Shown here in pieces: positions 25,195 through 34,132 of a stretch of 48,062 nucleotides of DNA. The stretch covers positions 1 to 48,062 of the forward strand of contig JAQCEA010000016.1 of NCBI GenBank assembly GCA_027620495.1. The letters run 5' to 3'. This DNA comes from Pseudomonadota bacterium (lineage in GTDB: Bacteria; Pseudomonadota; Alphaproteobacteria; Puniceispirillales; Puniceispirillaceae). Position 1 is the stretch's first letter; each line of letters starts with the position of its first letter. The position numbers were made by a program, and so were the translations under genes. The notes beneath the pieces are model-generated. The model ran no database searches. It had not been told where the DNA came from and saw only the letters and a list, made by a program, of their open reading frames with translations.

Positions 25195-26514
25195 ATGATG
25201 ACAACTAGTTACAAATATGTGCTGCCGGTTTTGGCGGCATCACTCATTGCCAGTCCGGCGTTTGCACAAGAAGTGCCAGAACATGGCGTGTTTATCCTGA
25301 ATTCACTATTATTCCTGATGGCAGGATTTTTGGTGATGTTTATGGCCTGTGGGTTCTGCATGCTCGAGGCTGGTTTGGTGCGGGCGAAAAACACCACCAT
25401 GCAGTTGACCAAGAATGTGGCGCTGTTTTCAATCGCGGCGGTTGGCTATTACTTGATTGGATATAATTTGATGTATCCATTGGGCAGTTGGTCGATCGAA
25501 GGCGTGTTGTCCGCTGTGTTCCCGTCAGTTGCCATTTTGGAAGCGGTGGGGATATCGGCAGAACAGGCGGATGATCTAAGCTATGCGGCAACTGGGTCTG
25601 ATTTCTTTTTCCAATTGATGTTCTGTGCCGCAACCGCATCGATTGTATCAGGCACGTTGGCTGAACGAATCAAGCTATGGCCATTTTTGCTTTTCACCCT
25701 GATGCTAACCGCGTTTATTTACCCATTGCAGGCAAGCTGGAAATGGGGCGGCGGCTTTCTTGATGAGATGGGCTTTTTGGATTTTGCTGGTTCAACTGTG
25801 GTTCACTCAGTTGGTGGCTGGGCGGCTTTGGCGGGTGCGCTCATTCTTGGCCCACGTCTTGGCAAATACAAAGATGGCCGGGTGAACCCCATGCCGGGTG
25901 CTAATCTGCCGCTGGCAACGCTTGGCACGTTCATTTTGTGGCTTGGCTGGTTTGGCTTTAATGGGGGTTCGCAATTGGCTATGGGTACAATTGGTGATGT
26001 TGCTGATATCTCGCGTATCTTTGCGAATACCAATGCCGCGGCGGCTGGGGGGTCCATTGTCGCACTGATTTTGACTCAAATCATGTATGGCAAGGTGGAT
26101 TTAACCATGGTTTTGAACGGTGCGCTGGCTGGGCTTGTATCAATCACCGCTGAACCGCTGACACCAACGCTTGGTGCGGCGACACTGATTGGCGGTGTCG
26201 GTGGTCTGATTGTTGTGTTTGCTGTGCCAATGCTCGACAAGATGCAGATTGATGATGTGGTTGGGGCGATCCCGGTTCACCTGATTGCTGGCATCTGGGG
26301 TACGCTGGCGGTGCCGCTGACCAATGGTGACGCCAATTTTGGTACGCAAATTATCAGCATTGCCATCGTCGGTGCCTTTACCTTTGTGGTCTCCGGTGTT
26401 GTGTGGATCCTGATCAAAATGGTGTTGGGAATCAGGGTGTCTGAAGATGAAGAAATCGCCGGGTTGGACAGTGCGGAACTGGGGATGGATTCTTATCCTG
26501 AATTTACCCGCTAA
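25195..26514 (+). CDS. amtB: Ammonium transporter AmtB
   Basis: A 439-residue ammonium channel. A cleavable signal peptide (to SPAFA-QEVP, about residue 24) precedes eleven predicted helices. The pore histidines are in STVVHSVGGW and IPVHLIAGIWG; other family blocks are GFCMLEAGLVRAKN and WLGWFGFNGGSQLA. The short cytosolic tail is acidic. AGGAG is 6 bases before ATG 25195. It is controlled post-translationally by GlnK in known systems. A strong terminator follows. Confidence 0.97.
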   Translation: MMTTSYKYVLPVLAASLIASPAFAQEVPEHGVFILNSLLFLMAGFLVMFMACGFCMLEAGLVRAKNTTMQLTKNVALFSIAAVGYYLIGYNLMYPLGSWSIEGVLSAVFPSVAILEAVGISAEQADDLSYAATGSDFFFQLMFCAATASIVSGTLAERIKLWPFLLFTLMLTAFIYPLQASWKWGGGFLDEMGFLDFAGSTVVHSVGGWAALAGALILGPRLGKYKDGRVNPMPGANLPLATLGTFILWLGWFGFNGGSQLAMGTIGDVADISRIFANTNAAAAGGSIVALILTQIMYGKVDLTMVLNGALAGLVSITAEPLTPTLGAATLIGGVGGLIVVFAVPMLDKMQIDDVVGAIPVHLIAGIWGTLAVPLTNGDANFGTQIISIAIVGAFTFVVSGVVWILIKMVLGIRVSEDEEIAGLDSAELGMDSYPEFTR

Positions 26515-26535
26515 TATCAAAACTATCTAAAAGCA

Positions 26536-26569
26536 CAGCCCCCGGCATGACCAAGCTGGGGGCTGTTTT
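26536..26569 (+). terminator. Rho-independent terminator of glnK-amtB
   Basis: CAGCCCCC (26536-26543) pairs with GGGGGCTG (26558-26565), a 14-base loop separates them and TTTT follows. It lies 21 bp after the amtB stop. The next 180 bp to the ABC gene show no gene and no clear signal. Confidence 0.88.
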
Positions 26570-26753
26570 GCGTTTGCTGGCCGGCAAAAAATCTGTGGCG
26601 GTGTTGGCGGGGGTCGCAATAGCGCAATAAAGCCACGCAATGGCGCAGGATGGCTTTACTTTTCAGGCGCCGAGACTTACCATCCGGCCCCTTATTGTGT
26701 TGAAGTTTGCGTCATAGGTGACGCGCCATAATTTGTTCATAGCCGGGCGTTTC

Positions 26754-28307
26754 ATGACCAGACCGCATGCTGCCACATCTTTGAAAACACCGCCGGTGCT
26801 AAACGCTGTTGGCCTTACCAAATCATTTGGTGATTTTCGGGCCAATGATGCGGTTTCATTTTCGATACAGCCCGGCGAAATTCATGCGTTGCTTGGTGAA
26901 AACGGGGCGGGCAAATCGACCTTTGTGAAACTTGTCTATGGTTTGTTGCAGCCGGATGAGGGGCAAATTTTCTGGCAAGGTCAGCCGGTAAATATTTCTG
27001 GGCCTTTGCAAGCGCGTCAACTTGGCATTGGCATGGTGTTTCAGCATTTTTCACTTTTCGAATCATTGAGTGTTGCTGAAAATATTCAGCTTGCCTTGCC
27101 AGCCGGTGAAAATTTGGCCGCGTTGTCAGACCGCATCCGCGACATGTCGGATAGATATGGTTTGGCTATCGATCCGGATGCCTATATTCATAATCTGTCG
27201 GTTGGTCAGCAACAACGTGTAGAGGTGATGCGGTGTTTGTTGCAAAACCCGTCCTTGCTGATTATGGATGAACCAACATCGGTGCTGACACTGCAAGAAA
27301 CAGACCAACTGTTTTCGGTGTTGCGGCAATTTGCTGATAGCGGCATGGCGGTGTTATTTATCTCGCATAAATTAGATGAAATCCGCGCATTAACAAGCCG
27401 TGCAACAGTGTTGCGACGGGGCCGTAATGTGGGAACGGTTGACACCAAGAAAAATAATAATCGCCAGCTGGCCGAATTGATGGTTGGTCGCAAAATTGCT
27501 GATGTCACCCGCCAGTCAGCACCAGACCAATCCAAAGCTGTGTGTGTGATCAAAAATTTACAAAGGCCAAAGCCAACGGCCTTTGCTGTGACATTAAAAG
27601 ACATCTCATTCACCGCCAATGCTGGTGAAATTCTTGCCATTGCTGGCATTGCTGGTAATGGGCAAGATGAAATTATGGCGGCGCTTTCGGGGGAATGGCG
27701 TCCCCCATCTGCCGATATTATTTTGCTGGATGGGCAGGATATCAGCCATTTGGGCCCGGCGGCGCGGCGGCGGGTTGGTCTTGGTGTTGTTCCAGAAGAA
27801 CGCAATGGCCATGCCGCGATCCCGTCAATGAGCTTGTCTGATAATGCCTTGCTGACCAGTCATTCGCTTGGCAAAGCTGTTCAGCATGGGGTGATCGACG
27901 GTGCCGCCACAAAAGCAATCGCCGCAGAGGTGATTGATAAATTTGATGTCCGTGTACCGTCAGATGATCCAATGGCTGCATCATTATCCGGCGGTAATTT
28001 GCAAAAATTTGTCGTGGGGCGGGAAATCATAAAATCGCCGCGATTGCTGGTGGTGGCACAGCCCACATGGGGGGTTGATGTGGGGGCGGCCGTATCAATC
28101 CGCAAATCAATGCTAGATCTTGCAGCGCGCGGTTCGGCCGTCATTATGATTTCGCAGGATCTTGAAGAGGTGTTTGCGATTGCGCATAAAATCGCGGTGT
28201 TACATGGCGGCTGTTTGTCAGATGTGATGCTGGCCAGCAAGGTCACCGCCGAACAGGTTGGCATATTGATGGGCGGCGGCGCTGATATCGAAGGGGCCAG
28301 CGCATGA
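26754..28307 (+). CDS. BMP-type (nucleoside/sugar) ABC transporter, ATP-binding protein
   Basis: A 517-residue protein with two fused ATPase domains, as in NupO/YufO and RbsA relatives. Domain 1 has GENGAGKST, VFQHFSLF, NLSVGQQQRVEVMR and LIMDEPTSVLT. Domain 2 has a changed P-loop, GIAGNGQDEIMAALSG, with Asp where the Lys-Ser/Thr usually sits, and SLSGGNLQKFVVGREI with VAQPTWGVDVGA. A degenerate second site is usual in this class. The frame opens at GTG 26718; ATG 26754 is preferred but neither has a strong ribosome-binding site. It overlaps the next gene as ATGA. Confidence 0.9.
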   Translation: MTRPHAATSLKTPPVLNAVGLTKSFGDFRANDAVSFSIQPGEIHALLGENGAGKSTFVKLVYGLLQPDEGQIFWQGQPVNISGPLQARQLGIGMVFQHFSLFESLSVAENIQLALPAGENLAALSDRIRDMSDRYGLAIDPDAYIHNLSVGQQQRVEVMRCLLQNPSLLIMDEPTSVLTLQETDQLFSVLRQFADSGMAVLFISHKLDEIRALTSRATVLRRGRNVGTVDTKKNNNRQLAELMVGRKIADVTRQSAPDQSKAVCVIKNLQRPKPTAFAVTLKDISFTANAGEILAIAGIAGNGQDEIMAALSGEWRPPSADIILLDGQDISHLGPAARRRVGLGVVPEERNGHAAIPSMSLSDNALLTSHSLGKAVQHGVIDGAATKAIAAEVIDKFDVRVPSDDPMAASLSGGNLQKFVVGREIIKSPRLLVVAQPTWGVDVGAAVSIRKSMLDLAARGSAVIMISQDLEEVFAIAHKIAVLHGGCLSDVMLASKVTAEQVGILMGGGADIEGASA

Positions 28308-29410
28308 TTTCTATGACCCCGCGAAAACATATCTCACTTCAACGCACATTGGTCACACCGGTGGTGTCCATCATGATGACATTATGCGTGGGGGCGGCAA
28401 TTTTTGCGATTTTGGGATATGATCCGCTCGCGGCACTTTATCAGTTTTTTATCGCGCCATTATCGCGGCCTGATCAGGTGGCAGATTTATTTGTCAAAGC
28501 CTGCCCATTGATCATCACCGCCACAGGGCTGGTTTTTTGTTACCGGGCCAATGTATGGAATATCGGGGCAGAAGGCCAGATCGTGATGGGGGCGGTTTGT
28601 GCTGGGGGTGTCGCGCTGTTTGTGCCCGGTCTTCCAGATATTTTACTGATGCCAACAATGATTCTGGCGGCGATGGTTGGCGGCATGGCGTGGGCGCTGA
28701 TCCCGGGTATTTTAAAAGCGCGGTTTAACACCAATGAAATTTTGGTGTCTTTGATGCTGACCTATGTGGCCGCGCTATTTATTGATTGGCTGGTCCGCGG
28801 GCCATGGCGTGATCCGCAATCTTTTGGCTTTCCTTTGACCAAATCTTATGACGAGGCGGCGCTGATTCAGCGTGTAGATCTGCCGGGCATTGGCACATTG
28901 GGCCAATTGCATTGGGGGGTCGTGGCGGCACTGGTGCTGGCGTTGGTTGCCTATTTTGTTATGTCGCGGACACTGTTTGGCTTTCAGGTCAAGGTGATGG
29001 GGGATGCCCCACGGGCTGGCGCATTTTCCGGATTTTGTGCGGCACGCACAACGATTGGTGTTTTATGTATTTCTGGGGCTTGTGCCGGTGTGGCTGGCAT
29101 GGTCGAAGTGTCGGCCAATATGGGGCAGCTTCAGCCTGAAGTGTCGTTTGGTTATGGCTTTACCGCCATTATCGTGGCGTTTTTGGCGCGGCTAAACCCG
29201 CTTGGGGTGATCGCGGCGGGGCTGGTTATTGCGCTGGCTGAATTGGGCGGCGATAGCGCGCAAATGGCGCTTGGCATGCCAAAGGTCGTCACCGGCGTGT
29301 TTAAGGGCATCTTACTATTTATGCTATTGGCGGGTGAGACCTTTAACCGCTTTCAACTGCGTATAAGCTGGCCAGCGTTGAGCCGGGCACCAGCGGCACG
29401 GGGGCGCTGA
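28304..29410 (+). CDS. BMP-type ABC transporter, permease 1
   Basis: A 368-residue polytopic membrane protein of the BPD_transp_2 class, equivalent to NupP/YufP. Family blocks are FCYRANVWNIGAEGQIVMGAV and FNTNEILVSLMLTYVAALFIDWLVRGPWRDP, and FGYGFTAIIVAFLARLNPLG is the typical late segment. It pairs with the next permease and the dual ATPase for uptake, most likely of nucleosides. The stop lies two bases before the next ATG. Confidence 0.9.
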   Translation: MISMTPRKHISLQRTLVTPVVSIMMTLCVGAAIFAILGYDPLAALYQFFIAPLSRPDQVADLFVKACPLIITATGLVFCYRANVWNIGAEGQIVMGAVCAGGVALFVPGLPDILLMPTMILAAMVGGMAWALIPGILKARFNTNEILVSLMLTYVAALFIDWLVRGPWRDPQSFGFPLTKSYDEAALIQRVDLPGIGTLGQLHWGVVAALVLALVAYFVMSRTLFGFQVKVMGDAPRAGAFSGFCAARTTIGVLCISGACAGVAGMVEVSANMGQLQPEVSFGYGFTAIIVAFLARLNPLGVIAAGLVIALAELGGDSAQMALGMPKVVTGVFKGILLFMLLAGETFNRFQLRISWPALSRAPAARGR

Positions 29411-29412
29411 TC

Positions 29413-30324
29413 ATGGATGCGTTGGTTCTCACGGTTATTTTGACATCTGTGCCGTTGATTCTGGCGGCAACAGGCGAGTTGATTGCCGAAAAAAGCGGCG
29501 TGTTGAATTTGGGGGTAGAAGGCATGATGCTGATGGGGGCGGTGGCGGCATTTGCCGTGACCAGCCTATCTGGCAATCCCTATTTTGGCATGATCGCGGC
29601 GGCATGTGCTGGCGGCATTACCGCGGGTGTCTTTGCCATTTTTGCACTGGGGCTGGCGACAAATCAGGTGGCGACTGGCTTGGCGCTGACAATTTTTGGT
29701 GCTGGTTTATCGGGGTTGATTGGTGCGCCCTATGTTGGCGGCACGATCGATGGGTTGACGGTTATCGTAGTTCCGTTTTTATCTGATTTGCCGGTGCTTG
29801 GCGGTTTGTTTTTCAAACTTGACCTGTTGGCCTATTTGTCAATCTTGATGCTGGGGCTTGTGGGGTTTTTCCTGAATAATACCCGTGCAGGGCTGATTTT
29901 ACGCGCTGTTGGCAACAATCATGATTCGGCACATGCGCTTGGCTATTCTGTTTTGCGGGTGCGTTGCGTGGCGGTCATATTTGGCGGGGTCATGGCTGGT
30001 TTGGCGGGCGCCTATCTGCCGCTTGTTCTCACCCCGCATTGGTCCGAAGGCATGACAGCCGGGCGGGGCTGGATTGCGCTGGCGCTTGTTGTCTTTGCAT
30101 CTTGGATGCCATCACGCATTTTGATTGGGGCTTTGTTATTTGGCGGGATCACCATTATGCAGCTTGTCGGACAGGCGCGCGGCTGGGAAATGCCATCACA
30201 ATTTTTATCTATGCTTCCCTATCTAGCAACCATCGCCGTATTGGTGTTAATATCGCGCAATCGTAATTTTGCCCTCATGCGTGCGCCGGCCCATCTTGGG
30301 CGCATTTTTATCGGCACAAAATGA
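29413..30324 (+). CDS. BMP-type ABC transporter, permease 2
   Basis: A 303-residue membrane protein equivalent to NupQ/YufQ. It opens with TSVPLILAATGELIAEKSGVLNLGVEGMMLMGA, diagnostic for this permease class, and continues with NQVATGLALTIFGAGLSGLIG and AGRGWIALALVVFASW. About eight to ten helices are present. It is tightly coupled to permease 1 and lies 44 bp upstream of the binding-protein gene. Confidence 0.9.
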   Translation: MDALVLTVILTSVPLILAATGELIAEKSGVLNLGVEGMMLMGAVAAFAVTSLSGNPYFGMIAAACAGGITAGVFAIFALGLATNQVATGLALTIFGAGLSGLIGAPYVGGTIDGLTVIVVPFLSDLPVLGGLFFKLDLLAYLSILMLGLVGFFLNNTRAGLILRAVGNNHDSAHALGYSVLRVRCVAVIFGGVMAGLAGAYLPLVLTPHWSEGMTAGRGWIALALVVFASWMPSRILIGALLFGGITIMQLVGQARGWEMPSQFLSMLPYLATIAVLVLISRNRNFALMRAPAHLGRIFIGTK

Positions 30325-30368
30325 GTTTTAAGATTGATTTCAATTTTTATCGTACCAAGGAGACATAA

Positions 30369-31505
30369 ATGAAGCTCAATAAATTCGTAATTTTGTTGGG
30401 TATTGTCGTTTTAGCTGGTCTGGCTTTCATCATGTCATCTCAAAAAGCCCCGGAAAAAGCCGCGGGTGTTGCTGATGACAAAAAGGTGAAAGTTGGATTT
30501 GTCTATCTGACAACGCCCGGGGATCATGGCTGGACTTATGCGCATGAGGTTGGCCGTCAAGATGTGATCGCGCGTTTTGGCGACAAAGTCGAAACAACCT
30601 ATATCGAAAATGTGCCGGAAGGCCCAGATGCCGCCCGCGTTATTCGTGATCTGGCGAAACAGGGTAATGACATAATCTTTACCACATCATTCGGCTATAT
30701 GGATCCGACCTTGAAAGTGGCCAAGGAATTCCCCGAAATTAAATTCGAGCATATTACTGGCTATAAGCGGGCACCAAATATGGCGACCGGCAATATCCGG
30801 TTTTATGAGGGGCGCTATGTCCAAGGCGTTGTGGCCGGTCTGATGACCAAGAGCAACAAGATTGGCTATATCGCGTCATTCCCGATCCCAGAAGTTATTC
30901 AGGGGATCAACGCGTTTGGTCTTGGTCTGCGCTCTGTCAACAAAGACGCGGAAGTGTCTGTTATTTGGGTAAATTCATGGTATGACCCGGTAAAAGAGGC
31001 CGATGCCGCCAAGGTGCATATTGCCGAGGGTGCGGATATTTTGGCACAACATACCGACAGCCCGGCCATGTTGCAAACAGCCGAAAAAGCTGGTGTCTAC
31101 GGGTTTGGTCAATCGAGTGATATGAAGGCATTTGCGCCAAAGGCCCAGCTATTTAGCTCAGTCAATAACTGGGGCATCTATTATATCAACAAGATTCAGG
31201 CTTTAATCGATGGCAGTTGGACCACAGGTGAGGGGCCAGACCATTGGGCAGGGAACACATGGGCTGGTATGGCCGATAATTTTCTGGTGTTGAGCGCATT
31301 TGAAAATATGCCTGATGATGTGGCAAAAGCGGCGCAAAAGGCGGCGGATGATATCAAGTCAGGTGCCAATAAAATTTTCACTGGGCCAATCCGTGACAAT
31401 ACAGGTGCGGAAAAAGTACCGGCAGGAAAAACCCTGAATGATGGTGAGTTGTTTACCACCCTTGATTACTATGTCGAGGGTATCGTTGGTAAAATTCCCG
31501 GCTAA
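30369..31505 (+). CDS. BMP-family ABC substrate-binding protein
   Basis: A 378-residue periplasmic binding protein of the Bmp/Med family. An N-terminal hydrophobic signal (FVILLGIVVLAGLAFIMSS) lacks a lipobox Cys, unlike many relatives, so it is probably soluble or signal-anchored. KVGFVYLTTPGDHGWTYAHEVGR, TTSFGYMDPTLKVAKEFPEIKFEHITGY and GYIASFPIPEVIQGINAFGLG are family blocks. Homologues bind purine nucleosides. AAGGAG lies 8 bases before the ATG, the best ribosome-binding site of the operon, which fits high expression. It is last gene of the importer. Confidence 0.9.
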   Translation: MKLNKFVILLGIVVLAGLAFIMSSQKAPEKAAGVADDKKVKVGFVYLTTPGDHGWTYAHEVGRQDVIARFGDKVETTYIENVPEGPDAARVIRDLAKQGNDIIFTTSFGYMDPTLKVAKEFPEIKFEHITGYKRAPNMATGNIRFYEGRYVQGVVAGLMTKSNKIGYIASFPIPEVIQGINAFGLGLRSVNKDAEVSVIWVNSWYDPVKEADAAKVHIAEGADILAQHTDSPAMLQTAEKAGVYGFGQSSDMKAFAPKAQLFSSVNNWGIYYINKIQALIDGSWTTGEGPDHWAGNTWAGMADNFLVLSAFENMPDDVAKAAQKAADDIKSGANKIFTGPIRDNTGAEKVPAGKTLNDGELFTTLDYYVEGIVGKIPG

Positions 31506-31536
31506 CGCGGGTGCCATTAACACGATAAATCTGACG

Positions 31537-31558
31537 GGCGCGGTCGGTTGGCCGCGCC
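31537..31558 (+). terminator. GC-rich hairpin after the ABC operon
   Basis: GGCGCGG (31537-31543) pairs with CCGCGCC (31552-31558) around an 8-base loop, 31 bp after the binding-protein stop. No proper T-tract follows, so termination may be partial. Confidence 0.5.
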
Positions 31559-31634
31559 TGCCTTGCTAAATATTCGTTTCATTTGCAACATATCTAATCA
31601 AACTTTTTGGGGTGCATTTTCGCATTTATTGACC

Positions 31635-32615
31635 ATGTCAAAGACATCTGCAAAACCAACTATCTTTGTAACAAGGCGCTGGCCTGATGCGGCCGAAGCG
31701 GCATTAAAACAATATTTTAATCCAACATTTAATGACAGTGATGTGCCGTTATCAGCGGCGCAAATCGCCGAAGGATTCGCTAGCCATGACGCGCTGGCAC
31801 CAACCGTTTCTGATCAGATTACCGCCGATATTATTGCCGCTGGTGCGGCCGGGTCTGGTCGGTTGATTGCGAATTTTGGTGTTGGCGTCAATCATATTGA
31901 TCTGGACGCGGCGGCATCTGCCGGGCTGGCGGTAAGCAATACCCCCGGTGTTTTAACAGATGCCACGGCCGATCTGGCCTTGACGCTGATGCTGATGGTG
32001 TCGCGCCGGGCGGGTGAAGGTGAACGCGAATTGCGCGCTGGCGAATGGCATGGGTGGCGGCCAACGCATCTTATGGGCCGGTCTTTGTCGGGTAAAACGC
32101 TTGGCATTATTGGTATGGGGCGCATTGGCAAGGCGGTGGCGCATCGGGCGGCGCTTGGCTTTGGCATGAAAATTATCTTTTATAATCGTTCAAAAGTGAC
32201 TGACATTGCCGATTATGAAGCCAAACAAATTGATGATTTTGATGTGTTATGCGCCCAGTCAGATTTTCTATCGCTACATTGCGCGGCAAGCGCGGATACA
32301 TTTCATATTTTGAATGAAGACCGGCTTCAGCGGATGCAAAATCATGCCTATGTGATCAATACAGCGCGCGGCGATGTGATCGATGAAGCGGCGCTGGTCA
32401 GGGCGCTTCATAGCGGCAATATCGGCGGTGCCGGGCTTGATGTTTTTCAAGGTGAGCCAGATATACATCCAGATATTTTGACCGCACCGAACACGGTTTT
32501 GTTGCCGCATCTTGGGTCTGCAACTGTTGAAACCCGCACCGCTATGGGGTTGAAAGTGGTTGAGAATGCCCGTGCCTTTTTTGCAGGTGAACGTCTGATT
32601 GATCCGGTTGTCTAG
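31635..32615 (+). CDS. D-2-hydroxyacid dehydrogenase (glyoxylate/hydroxypyruvate reductase type)
   Basis: A 326-residue NAD(P)H enzyme. The nucleotide fold is at GKTLGIIGMGRIGKAVAHRA. The catalytic set is Arg in NTARGDVIDE, Glu in DVFQGEPDIHPD and His in LLPHLGSAT. The substrate site has NFGVGVNHIDLDAA, typical of glyoxylate/hydroxypyruvate reductases (GyaR/GhrB). Five bases separate its stop from the glycerate kinase start, so hydroxypyruvate to D-glycerate, or glyoxylate to glycolate, are the likely reactions. The frame is open from TTG 31548; ATG 31635 fits the family. Confidence 0.9.
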   Translation: MSKTSAKPTIFVTRRWPDAAEAALKQYFNPTFNDSDVPLSAAQIAEGFASHDALAPTVSDQITADIIAAGAAGSGRLIANFGVGVNHIDLDAAASAGLAVSNTPGVLTDATADLALTLMLMVSRRAGEGERELRAGEWHGWRPTHLMGRSLSGKTLGIIGMGRIGKAVAHRAALGFGMKIIFYNRSKVTDIADYEAKQIDDFDVLCAQSDFLSLHCAASADTFHILNEDRLQRMQNHAYVINTARGDVIDEAALVRALHSGNIGGAGLDVFQGEPDIHPDILTAPNTVLLPHLGSATVETRTAMGLKVVENARAFFAGERLIDPVV

Positions 32616-32620
32616 CGCCT

Positions 32621-33925
32621 ATGAATGGCCGTTTAGACCATGATGTGACCAATTTTAGTGGCTGGATACGGGTGGCGTTTGATGCAGCCCTATTGGCTGG
32701 ACAACCGTTGCGCATCACCCAATCCGCCTGTCAATCGATTGCCGCGCCAACGGCTGTTGTGGCGCTTGGCAAAGCCGCCGGGGCCATGGCTGAAGGGGCG
32801 CGGGCGGCCGGTGTGACCGCGCCTGGTATCATTATCACCACCGATGAAAACCACCGTCAAATTGAAGGATTTGATTGTGTTGCCGCGTCTCACCCGGTGC
32901 CTGATCTGCGCGGGTTGCGCGCTGCTGAAAAGGTTACAGATTTGGTGATGCGGCTAAAGGCAGATGATCATTTGCTGTTGCTAATCAGTGGCGGTGGGTC
33001 CGCCTTGTTACCAGCACCAGCGGCCGGTATTTCACTGGAACAAAAAATTGCACTGAATGATGCGTTGCTGGCAAGCGGGCTGGATATTCACGATATGAAT
33101 GTGATCCGGCGGCTGTTTTCCGCTTTAAAGGGGGGGCGGCTTGCACGTTTGGCGGCCCCTGCAAAAATCACCCAATTTTTACTGTCTGATGTACCTGGTG
33201 ACCGTCTGGAATCCATCGCCAGCGGTGTTGCGGTGGCTGATCCGGTGCCATTTGACTATGCAAAAGACCTTGTCAAAAAACACCGCCTAGACCAGCTCGA
33301 TTTTGTTGCGGCACATATGGCGGCACTGGAAAAAAATGATGAATTGCGACCTGTGCGCCCGGGCGACCCGTGTCTGGACTTGGTGCATAGCTCGGTTTTA
33401 GCCAGCAATGCGCAATGCCGTGATGCGGCGGCGGGTTGGCTGGCCAAAGAGGTGCCGGAACTAGCACAAATAGATGCGCCAGAATTAGCGGGTGAAGCAC
33501 AGCAAATGGCGCGCCAGCTTGTAACCCAAATTTGCCAACACAAGGCAAGTCAGGGCAGTGCCAATCAAATTTTTGGCATTGTCAGCGGCGGCGAAACGGT
33601 GGTGTCTATTGACAGCATGACGGCCGGGCGTGGCGGCCGGTCACAAGAGCTGGCGCTCGCCTTTGCTTGTCATATGCGACAAGCTGGCCGTTCGGCCCCT
33701 GCCAATTGGGCGGTGTTGGCCGGGGGGACCGATGGCCGTGACGGGCCAACAGATGCGGCTGGCGGGATTTTTACATCACGCCAGAATTTTGATCTTGGTG
33801 CGGCCACAAATGCGCTGCAACGTCACGACAGTTATCATTTTTTGTCCGCGCAAAATAGTCTGGTTAAAACTGGGGCAACGGGTACCAACCTTGCTGATCT
33901 TGTTTTAATCGTCTGGTCAGGATGA
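32621..33925 (+). CDS. Glycerate 2-kinase (GckA/TtuD, MOFRL family)
   Basis: A 434-residue kinase making 2-phosphoglycerate from D-glycerate with ATP. VALGKAAGAMAEGA, the GGGSALLPAPAAGISLEQK loop, RRLFSALKGGRLA and the C-terminal MOFRL-like AGGTDGRDGPTDAAGG place it firmly. Some family members are annotated hydroxypyruvate reductase, an older name. With the dehydrogenase directly upstream it completes glyoxylate/serine carbon entry into glycolysis. Two hairpin-forming palindromes follow before mgtE. Confidence 0.92.
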   Translation: MNGRLDHDVTNFSGWIRVAFDAALLAGQPLRITQSACQSIAAPTAVVALGKAAGAMAEGARAAGVTAPGIIITTDENHRQIEGFDCVAASHPVPDLRGLRAAEKVTDLVMRLKADDHLLLLISGGGSALLPAPAAGISLEQKIALNDALLASGLDIHDMNVIRRLFSALKGGRLARLAAPAKITQFLLSDVPGDRLESIASGVAVADPVPFDYAKDLVKKHRLDQLDFVAAHMAALEKNDELRPVRPGDPCLDLVHSSVLASNAQCRDAAAGWLAKEVPELAQIDAPELAGEAQQMARQLVTQICQHKASQGSANQIFGIVSGGETVVSIDSMTAGRGGRSQELALAFACHMRQAGRSAPANWAVLAGGTDGRDGPTDAAGGIFTSRQNFDLGAATNALQRHDSYHFLSAQNSLVKTGATGTNLADLVLIVWSG

Positions 33926-33962
33926 GTCGTTTGGTACGCCGCAGATGATGGGTGCCGTTCTG

Positions 33963-34021
33963 CCGCTTTTGAAATATAATTTCAAAGCGGGCGCGATTAG
34001 GATTTTGAAATAATATTTCAA
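33963..34021. promoter_or_regulatory. Two copies of palindrome TTGAAAT-N3-ATTTCAA upstream of mgtE
   Basis: Copy 1: TTGAAAT (33969-33975), ATA, ATTTCAA (33979-33985). Copy 2: TTGAAAT (34005-34011), AAT, ATTTCAA (34015-34021). The arms are identical and the copies are 36 bp apart. Copy 1 extends outward with CCGC (33963-33966) and GCGG (33987-33990), with one extra T, so it could also fold as a hairpin ending the upstream gene. Copy 2 does not extend, so the shared part looks like a protein-binding site. Confidence 0.55.
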
Positions 34022-34132
34022 TTTGATTTTTGCCAGTAATGACCCAAACGGTAGTTCCGTCAGGCCATTCAGTCTGCTATGCTGGCGGCGCTGTAAATAT
34101 ACAGCCCATAAAGGGAATTGGAGCAGGCACCG

